Part shown: positions 1 through 16,014 of the stretch, one piece after another
Layout of the letters: each line of letters begins with the position of its first letter
How positions within the stretch are numbered: position 1 is the first letter of the stretch
Assembly: GCA_031310005.1 (NCBI GenBank)
Contig: CM062379.1
Span: forward strand, 1,426,001 to 1,490,000
From: Dactylellina haptotyla
Lineage: Eukaryota > Ascomycota > Orbiliomycetes > Orbiliales > Orbiliaceae
Direction: 5' to 3'
DNA length: 64,000 nt
Translations under genes and position numbers: made by a program
The notes under the pieces: model-generated
Told to the model about the DNA's origin: nothing
What the model saw: the letters and a program-made list of their open reading frames with translations, nothing else
The model's database searches: none

Positions 1-815
1 TGTTTTCAACACTGAAGGCTTTCCGATTGTGCTGGCACCGAATGTACCAATCCTCGAGTTAACAGTCGACTCTCCTAGATCACCGAGCGGCTGCTGGTGG
101 GGTTGCGGTAGGCCAGAACTCGACGAGGGCGCTGGCAACCGCGACCCACCAGGTCGGGGCAGTGATGATTGCATGTCTACTGATCTTTGGGGTTCGTTGT
201 TTGGGTCCGCTGTTTGGTATGCCTCGTTCACACCGAGCTTGGAAGCCGGGGGAGGAAGAAGGGAACGGAAAGTAAAATCGATTGGCTGTATAGTATTATT
301 CCTACTGGCGTCTTTGTTTGGGATGTTGCAGAGAAATAAAGGAGGTGGATTTGGATATTTCCTGCGAAGGACCTCGGACGGCGGGATGTGGTTTAGACGA
401 AGCCGGAGAACACTCGGTGACGGCTAGCAAAGTCCGACATAGGTTAGATTCAGGTACTTGATCAATACGATAACGTATTTGCTATCGATATCGCCGTTGT
501 GAAGTTGAAGTCGGACGTTGAAATCTAGGTACAAAACTGCGTTGAAATGTGAAGGTGCGTTTGGTGTTTACGGCAACACAAAGAGCTCTCGCGCCGTGTT
601 TGTTGACATCACAACCAAAACAGACACAATTCACAACGGCACCCGAAAACACCAGAAAAGATACGGGATAGAGCACGTACCGGTAGAGACTTTGTCGGAC
701 TGAGGATGTCGATATCCGGGTTCGGTGAGGCGGGGGCGGAAGCAGTGTTATTGCGGTAGGAGGACAGAGCCGCGACGGCGGAGAGTTTGGCGGTGGAGTT
801 GAGGACGGCCTTCAT
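1..815 (-). CDS. Unknown protein, N-terminal part (runs off left edge)
   Basis: Two exons are proposed: 815-681 (45 codons from an ATG) and 423-1 (141 codons with no stop), joined by a 257-base intron with a GTACGT donor and a CTAAC branch point 20-odd bases before the TAG acceptor. The reading phase is kept across the join. The first exon encodes an Ala/Ser/Asn-rich start. The second is rich in Pro, Ser and Gln and ends at the window edge in RIGTFGASTIGKPSVLKT. The composition suggests a largely disordered protein, and I recognise no family. The intron is long for this window, so a small extra exon inside it is possible. The gene diverges from the NOSIP-like gene across 275 bases, which should hold both promoters. 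The main support is the long stop-free frame in this phase. Confidence 0.5.
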
Positions 816-1090
816 TTTGCTGTTGTTTATATCTTTCCTCTTTCAAGCCGGCGTAAACAAACCTTCCTATTGGCCACGGCGCTCTTCTGTTCGGACCGGG
901 GGTCTTCCACCAGGCGAGGCGAGGCCAAGCTTCAAACCATTCTGGCGATTCGTACCTGGACGATGGCGATGGGATTGTAATCGAGGAGGAACAATACAAC
1001 TACGACACGACGCAGAGGGCATTTGCCTACATATTACAATACACGACACCGCAGTCTGATCGCTGGACACTCGCCCCGCAAATCGCCACA

Positions 1091-2361
1091 ATGAATTCTT
1101 CCTCGTCCTGGTTCACGTACGCTCACAGATCCCGGTAGCTTAACATTCACACTCTATCAGGTATGCTAATACGCTCTGTCTGAATGGTAGCTCCTACGAG
1201 CGCTCGCTGCTCAAAACCGACTACGGCACCCAGCGCCAACGTCTGACCCGCGATCACGGTAAAGCCCTCGATTCCTGTAACCTCTGCCTCCAGCGCGCTC
1301 GCGACCCCGTCTGCTGCTCCACCCACGGCGACATCTTCTGCCGCGAATGCGCAATCTCCAACCTCCTCTCCCAACGACAGGAAATCAAACGTCTCCAGAA
1401 AGACATCGAGAAACGCCATGCAGAAGAGGAGGAGGATCGGGTACGGCTCGAGCGGGAAGCCGTCGACCGTGGTATCAAAGAGTTCGAAGAAGTGCAGATG
1501 GGACTGGAGCAACGAAGGGTCGACCTAAAACGAAAGGCCGGTGATGCAGATATTTCGCCTTCTACCTCCACCCCCACACAGCGGATCATAGGCCGTGAGA
1601 ACGGCAAGGTTACAATTGAGGAAAGCGACGAGTCCTCGCATGATAGCAAACGCCCGAAGACATTCACTCTTGATGAATCCGAGCTTCTTAAAATCGCCCG
1701 TTCGGACCGCGAGAGATTAAAAACCTCTATAACCGCCGAGAAATCCGCGGCCGCCGCTCCAAAGCTTCCGTCGTTCTGGATCCCATCCCTCACCCCTTCC
1801 TTATCGTCATCGGAAGTAGCTCCCTCGAAACCACCAAAATTACAACCAGTGTGCCCCGGCTCCGACCCGGAGAAACTTCACAATTACAGTTTAAAGTCTC
1901 TGGTGAGCGTCAAGTTTACTGAAGAGAACGAAGAGAAGAATAAACACGGCGAGAAGGCGAGAATATGTCCCAGCTGCAAGAAAGGATTGAGCAACGAGAC
2001 AAAAGCTGTTGGTATGTCATATTTCACTCTTTATCACAGCAGTTATAAAGTACTAACGAGGAGCAAAATTATAGTTGCTAAGCCTTGCGGCCATGTAATA
2101 TGTAGACCGTGTGTGAAGAAATTCATCCTCCACTCCGACGACCCGCACGCTTCGTTTAACGGAAACGAGCATAAAATCCAATGTTCGGTCTGCGAAACCG
2201 ATCTTTCGGAGTCGCCGAGTAGCAGTAAGAAAAAGAAGGACAAGGATAAGGAAAAGGACGCCATCAAACCCGGGCTGGTGCAGATATCCAGCGATGGGAC
2301 AGGGTTCGCCAGCCGCGGGAAGGTGCTAGCAAAGAAGGAGATGGTAGCCTTCCAATGTTGA
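1091..2361 (+). CDS. NOSIP-like RING/U-box protein
   Basis: Exons 1091-1134, 1191-2011 and 2075-2361 give 383 residues. The introns are 56 and 63 bases; the first has a TGCTAAT branch point, and the second is in frame without a stop, so read-through would not end the frame. The N-terminal part (YERSLLK, YGTQ, then CNLCLQRARDP and HGDIFCRECAI) matches the split RING/U-box of the nitric oxide synthase-interacting protein family. The C-terminal half supplies the second zinc-binding set, CPSCKKGL, CGHVICRPCVKKF and CSVCETDL. A charged helix of about 40 residues follows the first half, and a Lys-rich stretch lies near the end. In the family these proteins are nuclear, spliceosome-associated and probable ubiquitin E3 ligases; that role here is inferred from family membership. 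The start was chosen because it gives the family N terminus after splicing. Confidence 0.85.
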
Positions 2362-2642
2362 TAGAGATGTATTTGTTCATAAATAGAATACCACCATCAT
2401 CATGGCCCAAATGCCAGCTCCCGGATTTGTGGGTCAGACGGCCAAAAGTGTTGTAGCGTCGTCCCGAGGTGACACAGAGCTCGTATGCAGGGCCGCCCGC
2501 TTCGGAGTAAACTGGAGATAACATCCACATCCAACCTCACTGCTCCATGTACACAATACAAGATAGAATATAAATACAACTGGCCCGCAATGTCCGCCAA
2601 AGACCTCATCTCTCGACGGTGACACCTCCCCTCCTGCCAGCC

Positions 2643-3894
2643 ATGATACCAACCTTCAGAACAGCCACCCGTCTGGCGCGCTCTCGAGCATTCGTCATCC
2701 CGCGCACCCCACTATCGTCATCAGTATCACAGCCCACCCTATCGATCCGATCCCGCATCCTCCAAGCACATCCTCCACAAGCTACACCCTTCCGCCAGAT
2801 ACTAACATCTCCTTTCTCCAACCGCTTATTCCACACGACCACCGTCAACCCGGCCTCCCGCTACCAACAATCCCAACGCCTCCGCTCCTCCGCCTGGTCC
2901 CTCTTACAGCGCTGGGCCGCGCGCCCTACATTCTATCTCGAAGTCGCCACCCTCGGCGGCGCAACAGGCAGTTGGTATCTCTACAACATCGAGGAAGTGC
3001 CTGTCTCCGGCCGCCGCCGCTTCAACGTCATTTCCTCGCATTTCGAACAACAACTCGGTGACAGCCAATACCAAGAAGTCGTCCAGCAATACCACTCCCA
3101 CATCCTCCCGGACAACGACCCGCGGGTAATCCAAGTCCGCCGCGTCCTCGCCAGATTGATCCCCCATTCGGGTCTCCCTTCAAACTACGACTGGAAGGTT
3201 ACCGTCATAGATTCACAGGAGACCAACGCATTCGTTATTCCCGGCGGGAAGGTATTCGTTTTCACGGGTATCCTCCCCGTCTGCGCTGACGACGACGGGT
3301 TAGCCGCCGTCCTTGGCCACGAGATCGGACACAATGTCGCCCGCCATATCGCAGAACAGATGAGCAGGGGAATATTCCTCCTCGCTGCGGCGTGGATGGT
3401 AGAATTGTTCTGGGGTATTCCCGGAGGGTTCAGCCAGCAGCTGTTACAGCTAGCTATCGACATGCCGAAATCGAGAGCCCAAGAAAGCGAGGCAGATCAT
3501 ATCGGGTTGATGATGATGGCTAAGAGCTGTTATGACCCGAATGCAGCTGTTACTCTGTGTGTTTCCCCATGGTAGTCCCGAATACATTTTATTATTTTAA
3601 TGTGCTAACTGTACGGCTAGATGGGAACGAATGCAAATCGTAGAAAAGAAAATGGCAGTACCACCGGAAATACTGAGCACACATCCTTCTTCTCAGCGGC
3701 GGCAGACGGAACTAGCTGCTCTGTTGCCTCAAGCTTACCAGGTCGCCTTAGACTCGGAGTGTTCCGTGACTGGTAAATATGGTAAGTTCCCCTCTCTTTG
3801 GTTACGGATAACACCCTGGAAAAAAACTAATACGCGAGATGGGGAAATTTTAGTTGAAGAGTTTAGAAGATTTGGCGACGAATACGCCTATTGA
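2643..3894 (+). CDS. OMA1: Mitochondrial metalloendopeptidase OMA1 (M48)
   Basis: Exons 2643-3556, 3621-3781 and 3854-3894 give 371 residues, close to yeast Oma1. The first 70 residues are rich in Arg, Ser and Thr and lack acidic residues, as expected of a mitochondrial targeting peptide. The zinc site is HEIGH (His226, Glu227, His230), with the third ligand probably Glu283 in ESEADHIG. A hydrophobic stretch follows the HExxH helix. In the family this inner-membrane protease acts in quality control and stress-induced processing. The introns are 64 and 72 bases; the first has a TGCTAAC branch point, and the second joins KY to VEEF. An in-frame ATG at 2619 would add eight residues; 2643 was preferred because it gives a cleaner presequence. 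The gene converges on CDC27. Confidence 0.88.
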
Positions 3895-4899
3895 AGCACA
3901 TAGCATCCACCCGAAATCTCATGGCTGGAACATATTCTCATCTTTAGCAATTTAGCCAGTGACCTTTATCAATGCAACTGTATATAAAAAAATCTATCGT
4001 AATCAATAATTATATATGTAAATATACTTATATACCCAGTCAACAGCAAACATCACATTGTTAGAAAGTTTCTTCATAAAATGGAAGGAGAGACTTTCAC
4101 AGAAAATTTCTGTGCGTATAATTTTCATCACGGCGTCCCAGTTGGAGATTCTCATCTCAAGCTATCTAAAGCTATTGTACAATTGTCTAGCGAGCAAAGT
4201 AAATATCATGCGCATAGAAATCGAAAGGGGAGGCAACACTAGGCTTTGCATAGTAAAAACGTTATACAGTGGACATGTGAGAAAGGCAGGACGGAGGAGG
4301 AAGACATTATTAAGCATGCCACAGCATCATACTCACCTTCAATCAACAGTTGTAAATTCTTTCCTGTCAGGGGGTCAAAGGTAAGCTACGTAGCATAGAG
4401 GGATGGAGGGGAAAGAAGAGGTGAAGAGAAACCAGAAAGAACGAACGCCATTGTACAAAATACCGGGGGGAAATTGAAAACGCTAGGCCAGAAGAACAGA
4501 AAAGCAGAAAAAGCAGATAGATAACGCCGATTTTTAGTGATGCAGAACGCAGTCGCATGTGTTATAATAGAGAGTAGAAAGCCAAGGCATTATAATGCGG
4601 TACAAAAGCCGCACAAAGGCCATTTATAAGACTTTTTGAAGAGGTACAAAGACGGTTGCGAGAAGTTGGTAAAATATAACTTGCTCGAAGGAAAAGGAAG
4701 AAACTAAATCGGCATATAGCGCACGGGGTTAGGCATAATTTCTTCGAGTTCATGACATCGTGTTCCAAAGTAGGGTAGAAAGTGCAGGGGTATGGGGTAG
4801 GCAGTGGTAAACGTTGACCGTTCGAATAGAAGTTGGATCAGTAAAAGACGTCGAATCGTTAATCAAAATAAACCGAACTTATAAGCCGTAACTGCGAAG
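3895..4899. other. Intergenic between convergent OMA1 and CDC27
   Basis: About 1 kb separates two convergent stop codons. It is AT-rich, with a TATATA-rich stretch near 3990-4035, and should hold both 3' untranslated regions. Open frames here are short and without recognisable motifs. No RNA gene was seen. Confidence 0.6.
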
Positions 4900-7481
4900 T
4901 TACTGCTCCAAGTAGGGTTCCGCATCTTCTATATACGAGTCCTCATTGGGGTCGTCAAGTGATTCCATCGCCTCTTTGATTAAAGCACTAGCCTGTTTCT
5001 ACTGTTAGTTACTCAACCTTATCAAAGATTATTAATTGGTCTTACTCTAGGATCCAAATGTAACGCAGACGTAAAATGCTTGATTGCAAGTTGCTTTTCA
5101 TGCAACAACTTGTAGACGCGAGCAAGCATAAAGTGAACATTTGCTTCATCCGGGGCAATATCTTTAATAGAGACTAGCTCATCTCGTGCCATCTATTGAA
5201 GTTCATGTCAGGACTTATCAAGGAGATTTCAAACAAGTAGAGGGAACTCACATGCAGCTTGCCTAATCCTATTAGGACACGCGCCTTTCTGAACTTTGAG
5301 AGAGCACTGCCTGGAGCAAGATCACACGCCTTCGAATAATGAACCAGAGCTTGTTTGTAATTTCCTTCCTTTTCGAACGCGGCACCAACGCAGCAAATCA
5401 AAACCACATTTGTAGGGTTGATGGAATAAGCGGTCTTGTAATGTCGCAAAGCCATATCGTTCTTCCCGGATTTCTCGTAAACCTTTCCAATACCGTACCA
5501 AGCATTGTAGTGGCGACCATCAGCAGATAGAGCACTTCTGAAACACGACATGGCCTTCTCAAGATCGTCGTTGGAGAGATGCTCGTGGCCTTGCAAAGTG
5601 TACGCATAGGCGAGCTTATCGTCTATCTGTGTTGCCCGCTTAAAGCATCGTAAAGCCTGATCGTGATCGCGTTGCAATGAGTAGCAGTTGCCCAAAGCAC
5701 ACCATGCCTGTGGAGAAACCCGGTCTAGGTCGAATAGCTCGTGCGCCAAAAACGACAGTTCCACGTCCTTCTTGAGATGCCACAACAGGGTAGAATATGT
5801 TTCCATCTCCTGCATGCGTAAGGGGTCCATCCGGCGTACCTTAGCGAAGCACTCACCAGCCTATTGGTATGTTAGCGTTTGGTATGCAAAAATACAGAAA
5901 AGCCTATTGGAATGACGAACCTCATTGTATCTGGAAAGTTCGTACAAAGCTCGCCCGAGTTTCGAGAGAACATATGGTGTATCTCTATGAGTCGGGTGCA
6001 GGGCCTGATAATTCGCAACAGCTGCCTTACAGTCGAAGCGGCACAGGTTGACCAACGCATTTCCGAGCTTCTTATACAAATCCAGGATCACCACATGTGC
6101 AATAATTTCCTTGGGCTCCTGCGGTCTTGGAATCGGGGCGGTTATTGGTCTCGCCTCAGCCATGTGAACATCGCCTTGACTATGAACCAGAGCGCTCGAT
6201 GTCTTATCCGAGGTCAATTGCGAACGACTCGAAGACTTTGTGGCCGTCTTGGGTTTCTTAGCTTCTCGTTGGCCGGCAGCAGCAAATTTACTCGTAATCC
6301 TGTTTGAAGCGAGAATCCTGTTACTTCGACGGGTGGCAGGGGCGGTCACAGCGGACTGAGAATTCTTAGTCTCATCAGCACTAGCAATGGACCGCTTCTT
6401 TTCTAGCTGCGTGTCTTGATCTCGAGATCTGGTCATCAAGGTTTTCCGCGGTGCATCGATTAGACTCTGCGGCCGTGCCTTCCGAGAAGGCGCTTTGGGA
6501 TAATCTATCGAAGGAGGGATGACGTTGTCGTTCGTCGGAGTCTCCATTCCTACATTCGCACCACCTTCATTCAACCTGTTCTGTGGAGCGGGCGGAACAC
6601 CGAACACTGTTTCCTGGTTTCGAGATTGGACAGACGATGAAGGAGCGAAAGGATCGTGATCTTGTGTGCTGAATTGACTCTGTGATGTAATCGTTTCGTC
6701 TGACATGGATGAAGTAGCTGACTGGTTGGAGCTAGTTCGGGCCATGGCGATCATTTCATCTGTGGGTTTGAATACGGCTGTTGCTTTGATTGCTGCTCCC
6801 GTTTCCGCAGCGGCACTGAACGAGTCCCACATGTACGGGTTGAGTTGAAAAGCAGCACTGTACGCTTGGACTGCCATTTTGTCATCGCGTAAACCAGTAA
6901 ATAAATGTCCTAGAATGTTATAAACCGCTGCAGCGTCTGGTGTTGACCGTCGCTCTTTCTCGGAGTGCTGGTCTAAAAGATGTTCATAATCTTTGTTAGT
7001 CAAAGAATCCTCGGGGAACAAAGAACCATCTATAGAAAGCAGACGGATACGTACTCCAGTGACTCTCATTTGCCCAGAGAGGCTTGCATTTTTCCAAGGC
7101 AGCAATGCCCTCTCTGAATTTCTTCAAAGATAGACAACATTGAGCGTAGATGTATGCACAGCCTACATGTCCCTTAAAGCTTTTCGTGATGCTTTCTGCG
7201 TGCTTAACGTGATTGCCACGATAGAGCGATAGAGCGAGGAGGTATGTGTTCTCTGGGTCTTTCGGATCGAACGCCAACAGCCGTTCAGCAGTGAAAATAG
7301 CATTTGTGATTAGGTTATTGTCCAACGAATACCAAACGACCTTTCTGAGCTGAGAGGCAACGGCAGGCAGGGTCGACGGGTCGCAGGCTCCCGCATTGGT
7401 GTTGCTAATCGATGTTGTCGAGGCGTTAGCAAACAGAGGCGGCCGCGGCGGGCGTCGTTGCTTGGGATCGTAAGGCTCCAT
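4900..7481 (-). CDS. CDC27: Anaphase-promoting complex subunit 3 (CDC27)
   Basis: Five exons (7481-7055, 6972-5921, 5860-5252, 5192-5046, 4992-4900) give 775 residues. The introns are 82, 60, 59 and 53 bases. The protein has an N-terminal TPR block (about residues 30-150, including AERLLAFDPKDPENTYLLAL), a Ser/Thr/Pro/Arg-rich linker (about 200-410), and a C-terminal array of TPRs (about 440-745) with repeats such as AWCALGNCYSLQRDHDQAL and AWYGIGKVYEKSGKNDMAL. This is the layout of APC3/Cdc27, a scaffold TPR subunit of the APC/C ubiquitin ligase that drives mitotic exit and binds co-activators. The linker is the usual place for mitotic phosphorylation. The tail is acidic, ending in EPYLEQ. 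The start codon begins MEPYDPKQRR and lies right at the head of the first TPR region. SMC3 lies upstream on the same strand. Confidence 0.93.
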
Positions 7482-9491
7482 GTTGAGTTTTTGCGATGCG
7501 GTCTTGGATGGAGCACCAGGAGCACCGTTTGGAGAAAAGAGGGAGGATGAGAGGAAGGAAGTTAATGAGGATAACAGTTTGTAGGATGCAGACCGGTCAG
7601 CGGAGTAGTCTCTGTAGTTGCCAGAGACTTGTCCCGCCAGAAAACAACTTTACAATTCTAGAAGGGTTGTAGACAAAGGGTAGTGGGTGTTGTTTTGTTG
7701 TGCTGAACAAGACGGTGAGCAACCCAGCCGAGAGAACGGGTGATTCGTAGATTCAAGGGACGGCTGTCGTGTTTTTGATGGAAGTGGGAGGCAGTCTTCT
7801 TCGCGTCTTAAGCCGAACAGGGTGATTTGAACATGGCTTGACCTGGGGTTGGTGATTCGACAGGGAGAAGCCAAAGGACCGCCGTTTACGGGATGGTCAG
7901 TGGCGAAGACCGGCGAGAAGAAGTGAACGTGAGATCCGGACGAGGCAGACGGCAGCGTGAGGGATACGGGGAGGTGGTCGGAATACGGGTGGAGGGCGTG
8001 ATGGTGCGGGTGGCCGTTGCAGGAGGGAACTGATGGAGGTGATGGAGGTGGTGATGGTGTTGAAGGTGTTGAAGGATGCCCGGGCGAGTTGTCTCTGTTG
8101 ATGTTGTTGATGTTGTTTGGCTGGCTGCCCGGCTGGCTGCTGTTCGTTCGGGCGGGTGCGTTCTGTTGGCTGGCTCGCTGGCTGGCTGGTGTGTTCGAAA
8201 ACAATCGAAAGAAGAACAATAATAATAATAACGACCGCAACACTCGAACGCTCTCAACAAAGAACGGAAAATAAGAATCAGAAAGAGTCCGTGTCGACGA
8301 CGACGACGGTGACGAAGGATAGTGTTGTGATGATTATGATGATAATGCTAAGTCGGCTTGCGCTGGATTGGGGGGCTATATTAATTTAGATTGACGGTGA
8401 TAAAAAATTTAAAAAACGATAAAGGATTGCACCGCATCGAATTCAGCAGGATTAGCAGCAATAGTCTATTACAGCGGCAGTAACTAAGGGAATCCCGTCC
8501 GTCTCACGGCCACACCGCTCCAGATTAAACGCCTGTCAGGGGCCCTGGCCCAATGGCGTTGCGTTCCCACGCGGACACCCTCGAAATAACAACAACACCA
8601 ACACCTCCCAGCCAATCGCTGCCCTCTGCAAGCCTCCCTCGTCGGCTTTGACACAGCTGAGCATTCGCTCTACCAGCCACTTCTTTGGTTCTATCCCTCT
8701 TGGTCGAAGTTCTCTGTTCTAATGACTATCACCACTCTTATTCAGCCTTCATAGTTAACTAGTTAGTTATAATTTGTAGAATTGTGTTGAGAAGACGACT
8801 GTGTTGACTACAGTCTCAGGGTAAGTCAGATCAGAATTAGTGATGTATTTCGTCGAAACTAAGTGTTTCACTATTAAGTACACATTAATATTGTATCAGA
8901 GGCGGGGTTTTAATATATCTACAATATGACCTCCCGAGCCCAGCAGGAGTAGATTAACTTACAGCTCGCCCGCTGATAAAATTAAATATCTTTTACTCAA
9001 CATTCTAACTAGCAGATTTCGACATCAAAGAAATAGATATTGTTGTTGTCGCAAAATCCAACATCCAAAGCACCAATCAAAATCCAGAGAAATCGTTCCG
9101 GTTGCCTTTTTGAGAAATAAACAATCAAGATCGCTCCTATGAATATATATTAGAGCACTATCATTCGGTTTATATTTTATCTATAAGCACACTCAACGAA
9201 ATAAGAACACAAGCTTTAAATTTAAAGCCGCGAGAGAGAAAAAAGGGCCATTCAGAAAAGTCTTCACAGTCCGGAACTCCGTGTGACTTTCCCGTGATAT
9301 CATTCATGAAAGAATCAAATAGCAAACATTAAGAGAAGAAAAGGAGAAATATCGGAGAAATTAGAGAGGCCACTGCCAAAGGATTGGCCGCAGCAAGTAT
9401 AGAAGTGAATTTCCAAAAGAAAAACAAAGGAGAAACGTGACAGGCTCAATACGATCATATAGAAAAACATTCAGATAGCATCACACTATTT
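7482..9491. other. Gap between CDC27 start and SMC3 end
   Basis: About 2 kb. The half nearest CDC27 (7482-8400) is rich in simple sequence, including GGCTGGCT runs at 8117-8190 and GAT/TTG-type triplets, and probably contains the CDC27 promoter and leader. An open frame of 197 codons on the minus strand (8243-7650) is low-complexity and is not called a gene. The half nearest SMC3 (8400-9490) is AT-rich and should include its 3' untranslated region. No protein or RNA gene is supported. Confidence 0.5.
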
Positions 9492-13339
<3,848 letters not shown>

Positions 13340-13745
13340 GATGGCGGTTTGGTATGACGACGAGGTTGCCGTTCACCGGCGGCTGAGTCCAAGGTGGGAT
13401 GGTGCGATGGAGGGGAGGTGGAGGTAAATGAGGGTGGTGGAGGGCTTATCGCAAAATCAGTGGGAAGCTTGCTGTGCGCCAGTGTTTGGTGGGAACGCGT
13501 CGCGTTGACTGGGCCTGCGATGGCGAGCCGACAGCAAGGTGGAAACGGCAGCCGAGACGGGCGGCGGGGCAACAACAGCCGACGTCGAAAAATTAAACAT
13601 CCAACACAAATTTTGAGATTGGACATGACATCAGCTCCAAACCTCGAAAAGACTTGAGCTTGGCTAACAAAGCAGCTTATTGGGAGTTCGTATTAGGAAG
13701 CTTGTAGGGAATATATTGCTATTACATAACGTTCCTTTATTCAAG
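13340..13745. promoter_or_regulatory. Divergent promoter region SMC3 / RIO1
   Basis: 406 bases lie between the two start codons, so this stretch should carry both promoters and leaders. The SMC3 side is G-rich on the plus strand (GGAGGTGGAGG). No clear TATA box or known factor site could be assigned by eye. Confidence 0.45.
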
Positions 13746-15542
13746 ATGGAAATCCAGTCAAATCCCGCCGAAGTGGCGACTGCGAAGCTACATGAGAATC
13801 CCGCTCAAAATTCACAAACCGAGGGCCAGGTATCTGAGGAACAGCAACGAGAAGAGTACTACGACGATGAAGAAGATGACGATGAGGCGGACTTGCTGGA
13901 TGATACCTGGAATCTTACAGATCTTGCACAGTCAAGTGGCGACCTGACAAAGGCGTACACCCGCCAAAAGAAGCTCCTACAGGCGGAGAGAGACCCTACG
14001 ATGCATAAATCAGAGGTCCCAAGGGTAAACCCACAAGGGCAGACAGGGAAGCAAAAGCCAAAGGGGAATATGGAAGCAAGGATAGACGACCAGATTTCCA
14101 GTTTAGCCAAGTTTGCGCATCGTATAAAGCTTGACGATGCCGCCGCTGGCATGATTGGTAAAGGGCCAAGGTATGGGAAAGAGAATTTAAATATTACATT
14201 CAGAGGCGTCGACTGACCGAATTCCCATTTAGAAATACAGATAAATCTGACCGAGCCACCACAGAGCTTGTATTGGATCCGAGGACACGCATGATCCTCC
14301 TAAAAGCAATTAACAAGGGCATTCTAGAGTCCGTGAACGGTTGTCTGTCGACTGGTAAAGAAGCCAACGTCTATCACGCTGTCGGAGGCGAACTTGAAAA
14401 TCCAGGTCGGCAGGTTGCAATTAAGATATATAAAACATCCATCTTAGTGTTTAAAGATCGAGATAGATATGTCAGCGGTGAATACCGGTTTAGACATGGA
14501 TATCAGAAATCAAACAATCGACAGATGGTAAAGCTCTGGGCAGAGAAGGAAATGCGTAACCTAAAGCGAATATACACTGCCGGAATACCATCTCCCGAAC
14601 CCCTACACTTAAAACTGCACGTTCTCTTCATGGAGTTTCTTGGGAATAGCGAAGGATGGCCGTCGCCGCGATTAAAGGACGCAACGATACCCCCCCTAGA
14701 AGGCGAATCAGACAACTCTGGGGCATATCAGAAACTCTATATTGAACTAATTTCGATAATGCGAAAATTATTCCATGTCTGCCATCTCGTCCACGCAGAT
14801 CTATCGGAGTACAATATTTTATACCACAATGAAAGGCTTTACATTATCGATGTTTCCCAGTCCGTGGAACACGATCATCCAAGGTCACTCGAATTCTTGA
14901 GAATGGATATCAAAAATATCTCCGACTATTTTGGTAAGCAAGGGGTGCGCTGTTTAAGTGAACGCAAGCTGTACGAATTTATCACCGATGTGGATGGTTC
15001 AAACGACGACGATAAGATGAAAGAAAATATCGAAGTGTTACTCAGGGAAGAGCTCGAGAGCGGTGTTAGCGATGAACAAAGAGGAGTCGAGAATGAAGTT
15101 TTCCGTCAGCAATACATCCCTCAGACTCTAGAGCAAGTTTACGATGTTGAACGAGATGCGGAGGTAGTAGAAAAAGGTGGAAAGGATCAATTGGTGTACA
15201 AACACCTGTTAGTGGACGGCAAGGAGACTAAATCTGAAGAGGATGAAGAGAGTGATGGAGAAAACGACGAGGAGGATGGTAGCGGCGACGAATCTGATGT
15301 GTCCGAATCCGCTTTCTCAAAAACTCCTCGAGGTAAGAAACACGAGGATAAGGATGAGAAAAAGGTATGATTCATTTTCATTCATCTTTGCATTTACCCT
15401 CAGAAAGCCAAGCCGGTTAACATAATACTTCTGATAGGCCCATAAACAAAAGGTGAAAGAAGAGAAGCGAGAAAAACGTAAGGAGAAAATGCCAAAGCAT
15501 GTGAAGAAACGAATGGTCTCGTCAGGGAAGAAACACAAATAA
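13746..15542 (+). CDS. RIO1: Atypical serine kinase RIO1
   Basis: Exons 13746-14170, 14233-15364 and 15438-15542 give 553 residues. The N terminus is acidic (DDEEDDDEADLLDDTWNL). The RIO domain shows the nucleotide loop STGKEANVYHA, the catalytic HADLSEYNILYH and the metal-binding IDVSQSVEHDHP. A Glu/Asp-rich stretch and a Lys/Arg-rich tail (KVKEEKREKRKEKM) follow, as in Rio1. In the family this kinase/ATPase acts in final cytoplasmic maturation of the 40S ribosomal subunit and also affects cell-cycle progress. The introns are 62 and 73 bases; the first contains a CTGAC branch point and joins at RNTDKSDRATTE. A second possible acceptor within intron 2 would lead to an early stop and was rejected. 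An upstream in-frame ATG at 13680 was not used because it adds a hydrophobic leader not expected in RIO1. Confidence 0.94.
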
Positions 15543-16014
15543 AAAGTACTATAATTCGAATTAGAGTAGAGCATAAAAGTCATGATACCCATCAGCGAGG
15601 ACTTTATATTTGTACTTATTAAGATATCGTTATCTTGACATCAATCTGCATACAGATGAAACCGAAATCTCGAATTGTGGTCGTCCCATTCGGCGGTGCA
15701 TTTGGAATTTCGGGCCAACTTTCTCCATACTAACCTGTTGCAGCACACTAGGCGTCTGTTTAATTTCCAGGCTCCCGCACATCTGGGCATGCAGCTTGGC
15801 TTCAATTGATGACAGCCATTCCAAGAAACACTCACAAGGGAAGGGATGCACTCCCGTTGGTAATAACGTTATCCCATAGGCTCCTTAGACTCCGCCGGCG
15901 CGGACTATTTTAATAACGAAATGCCGTACGATAATAATTCGATCTTAAATTCACACGACCTTCCCTTTTGTTCCATTTCGAGCCTCACCCCGAAGATTCA
16001 AATGTGCAGGCAAG
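15543..16014. other. Intergenic RIO1 to the cysteine-module gene
   Basis: 472 bases that should hold the RIO1 3' end and the promoter of the next gene. Open frames here are short and overlapping, without recognisable motifs. Nothing else was seen. Confidence 0.5.

Noticed and set aside
29-427. 132-codon plus-strand frame at the left edge
   Set aside because: The opposite strand carries a longer stop-free frame in phase with an upstream exon, so this frame is more likely its shadow.
7650-8243. 197-codon minus-strand frame upstream of CDC27
   Set aside because: It is low-complexity Pro/Ser/His/Asn-rich sequence from simple repeats and overlaps another frame of similar type; it is more likely CDC27 leader.
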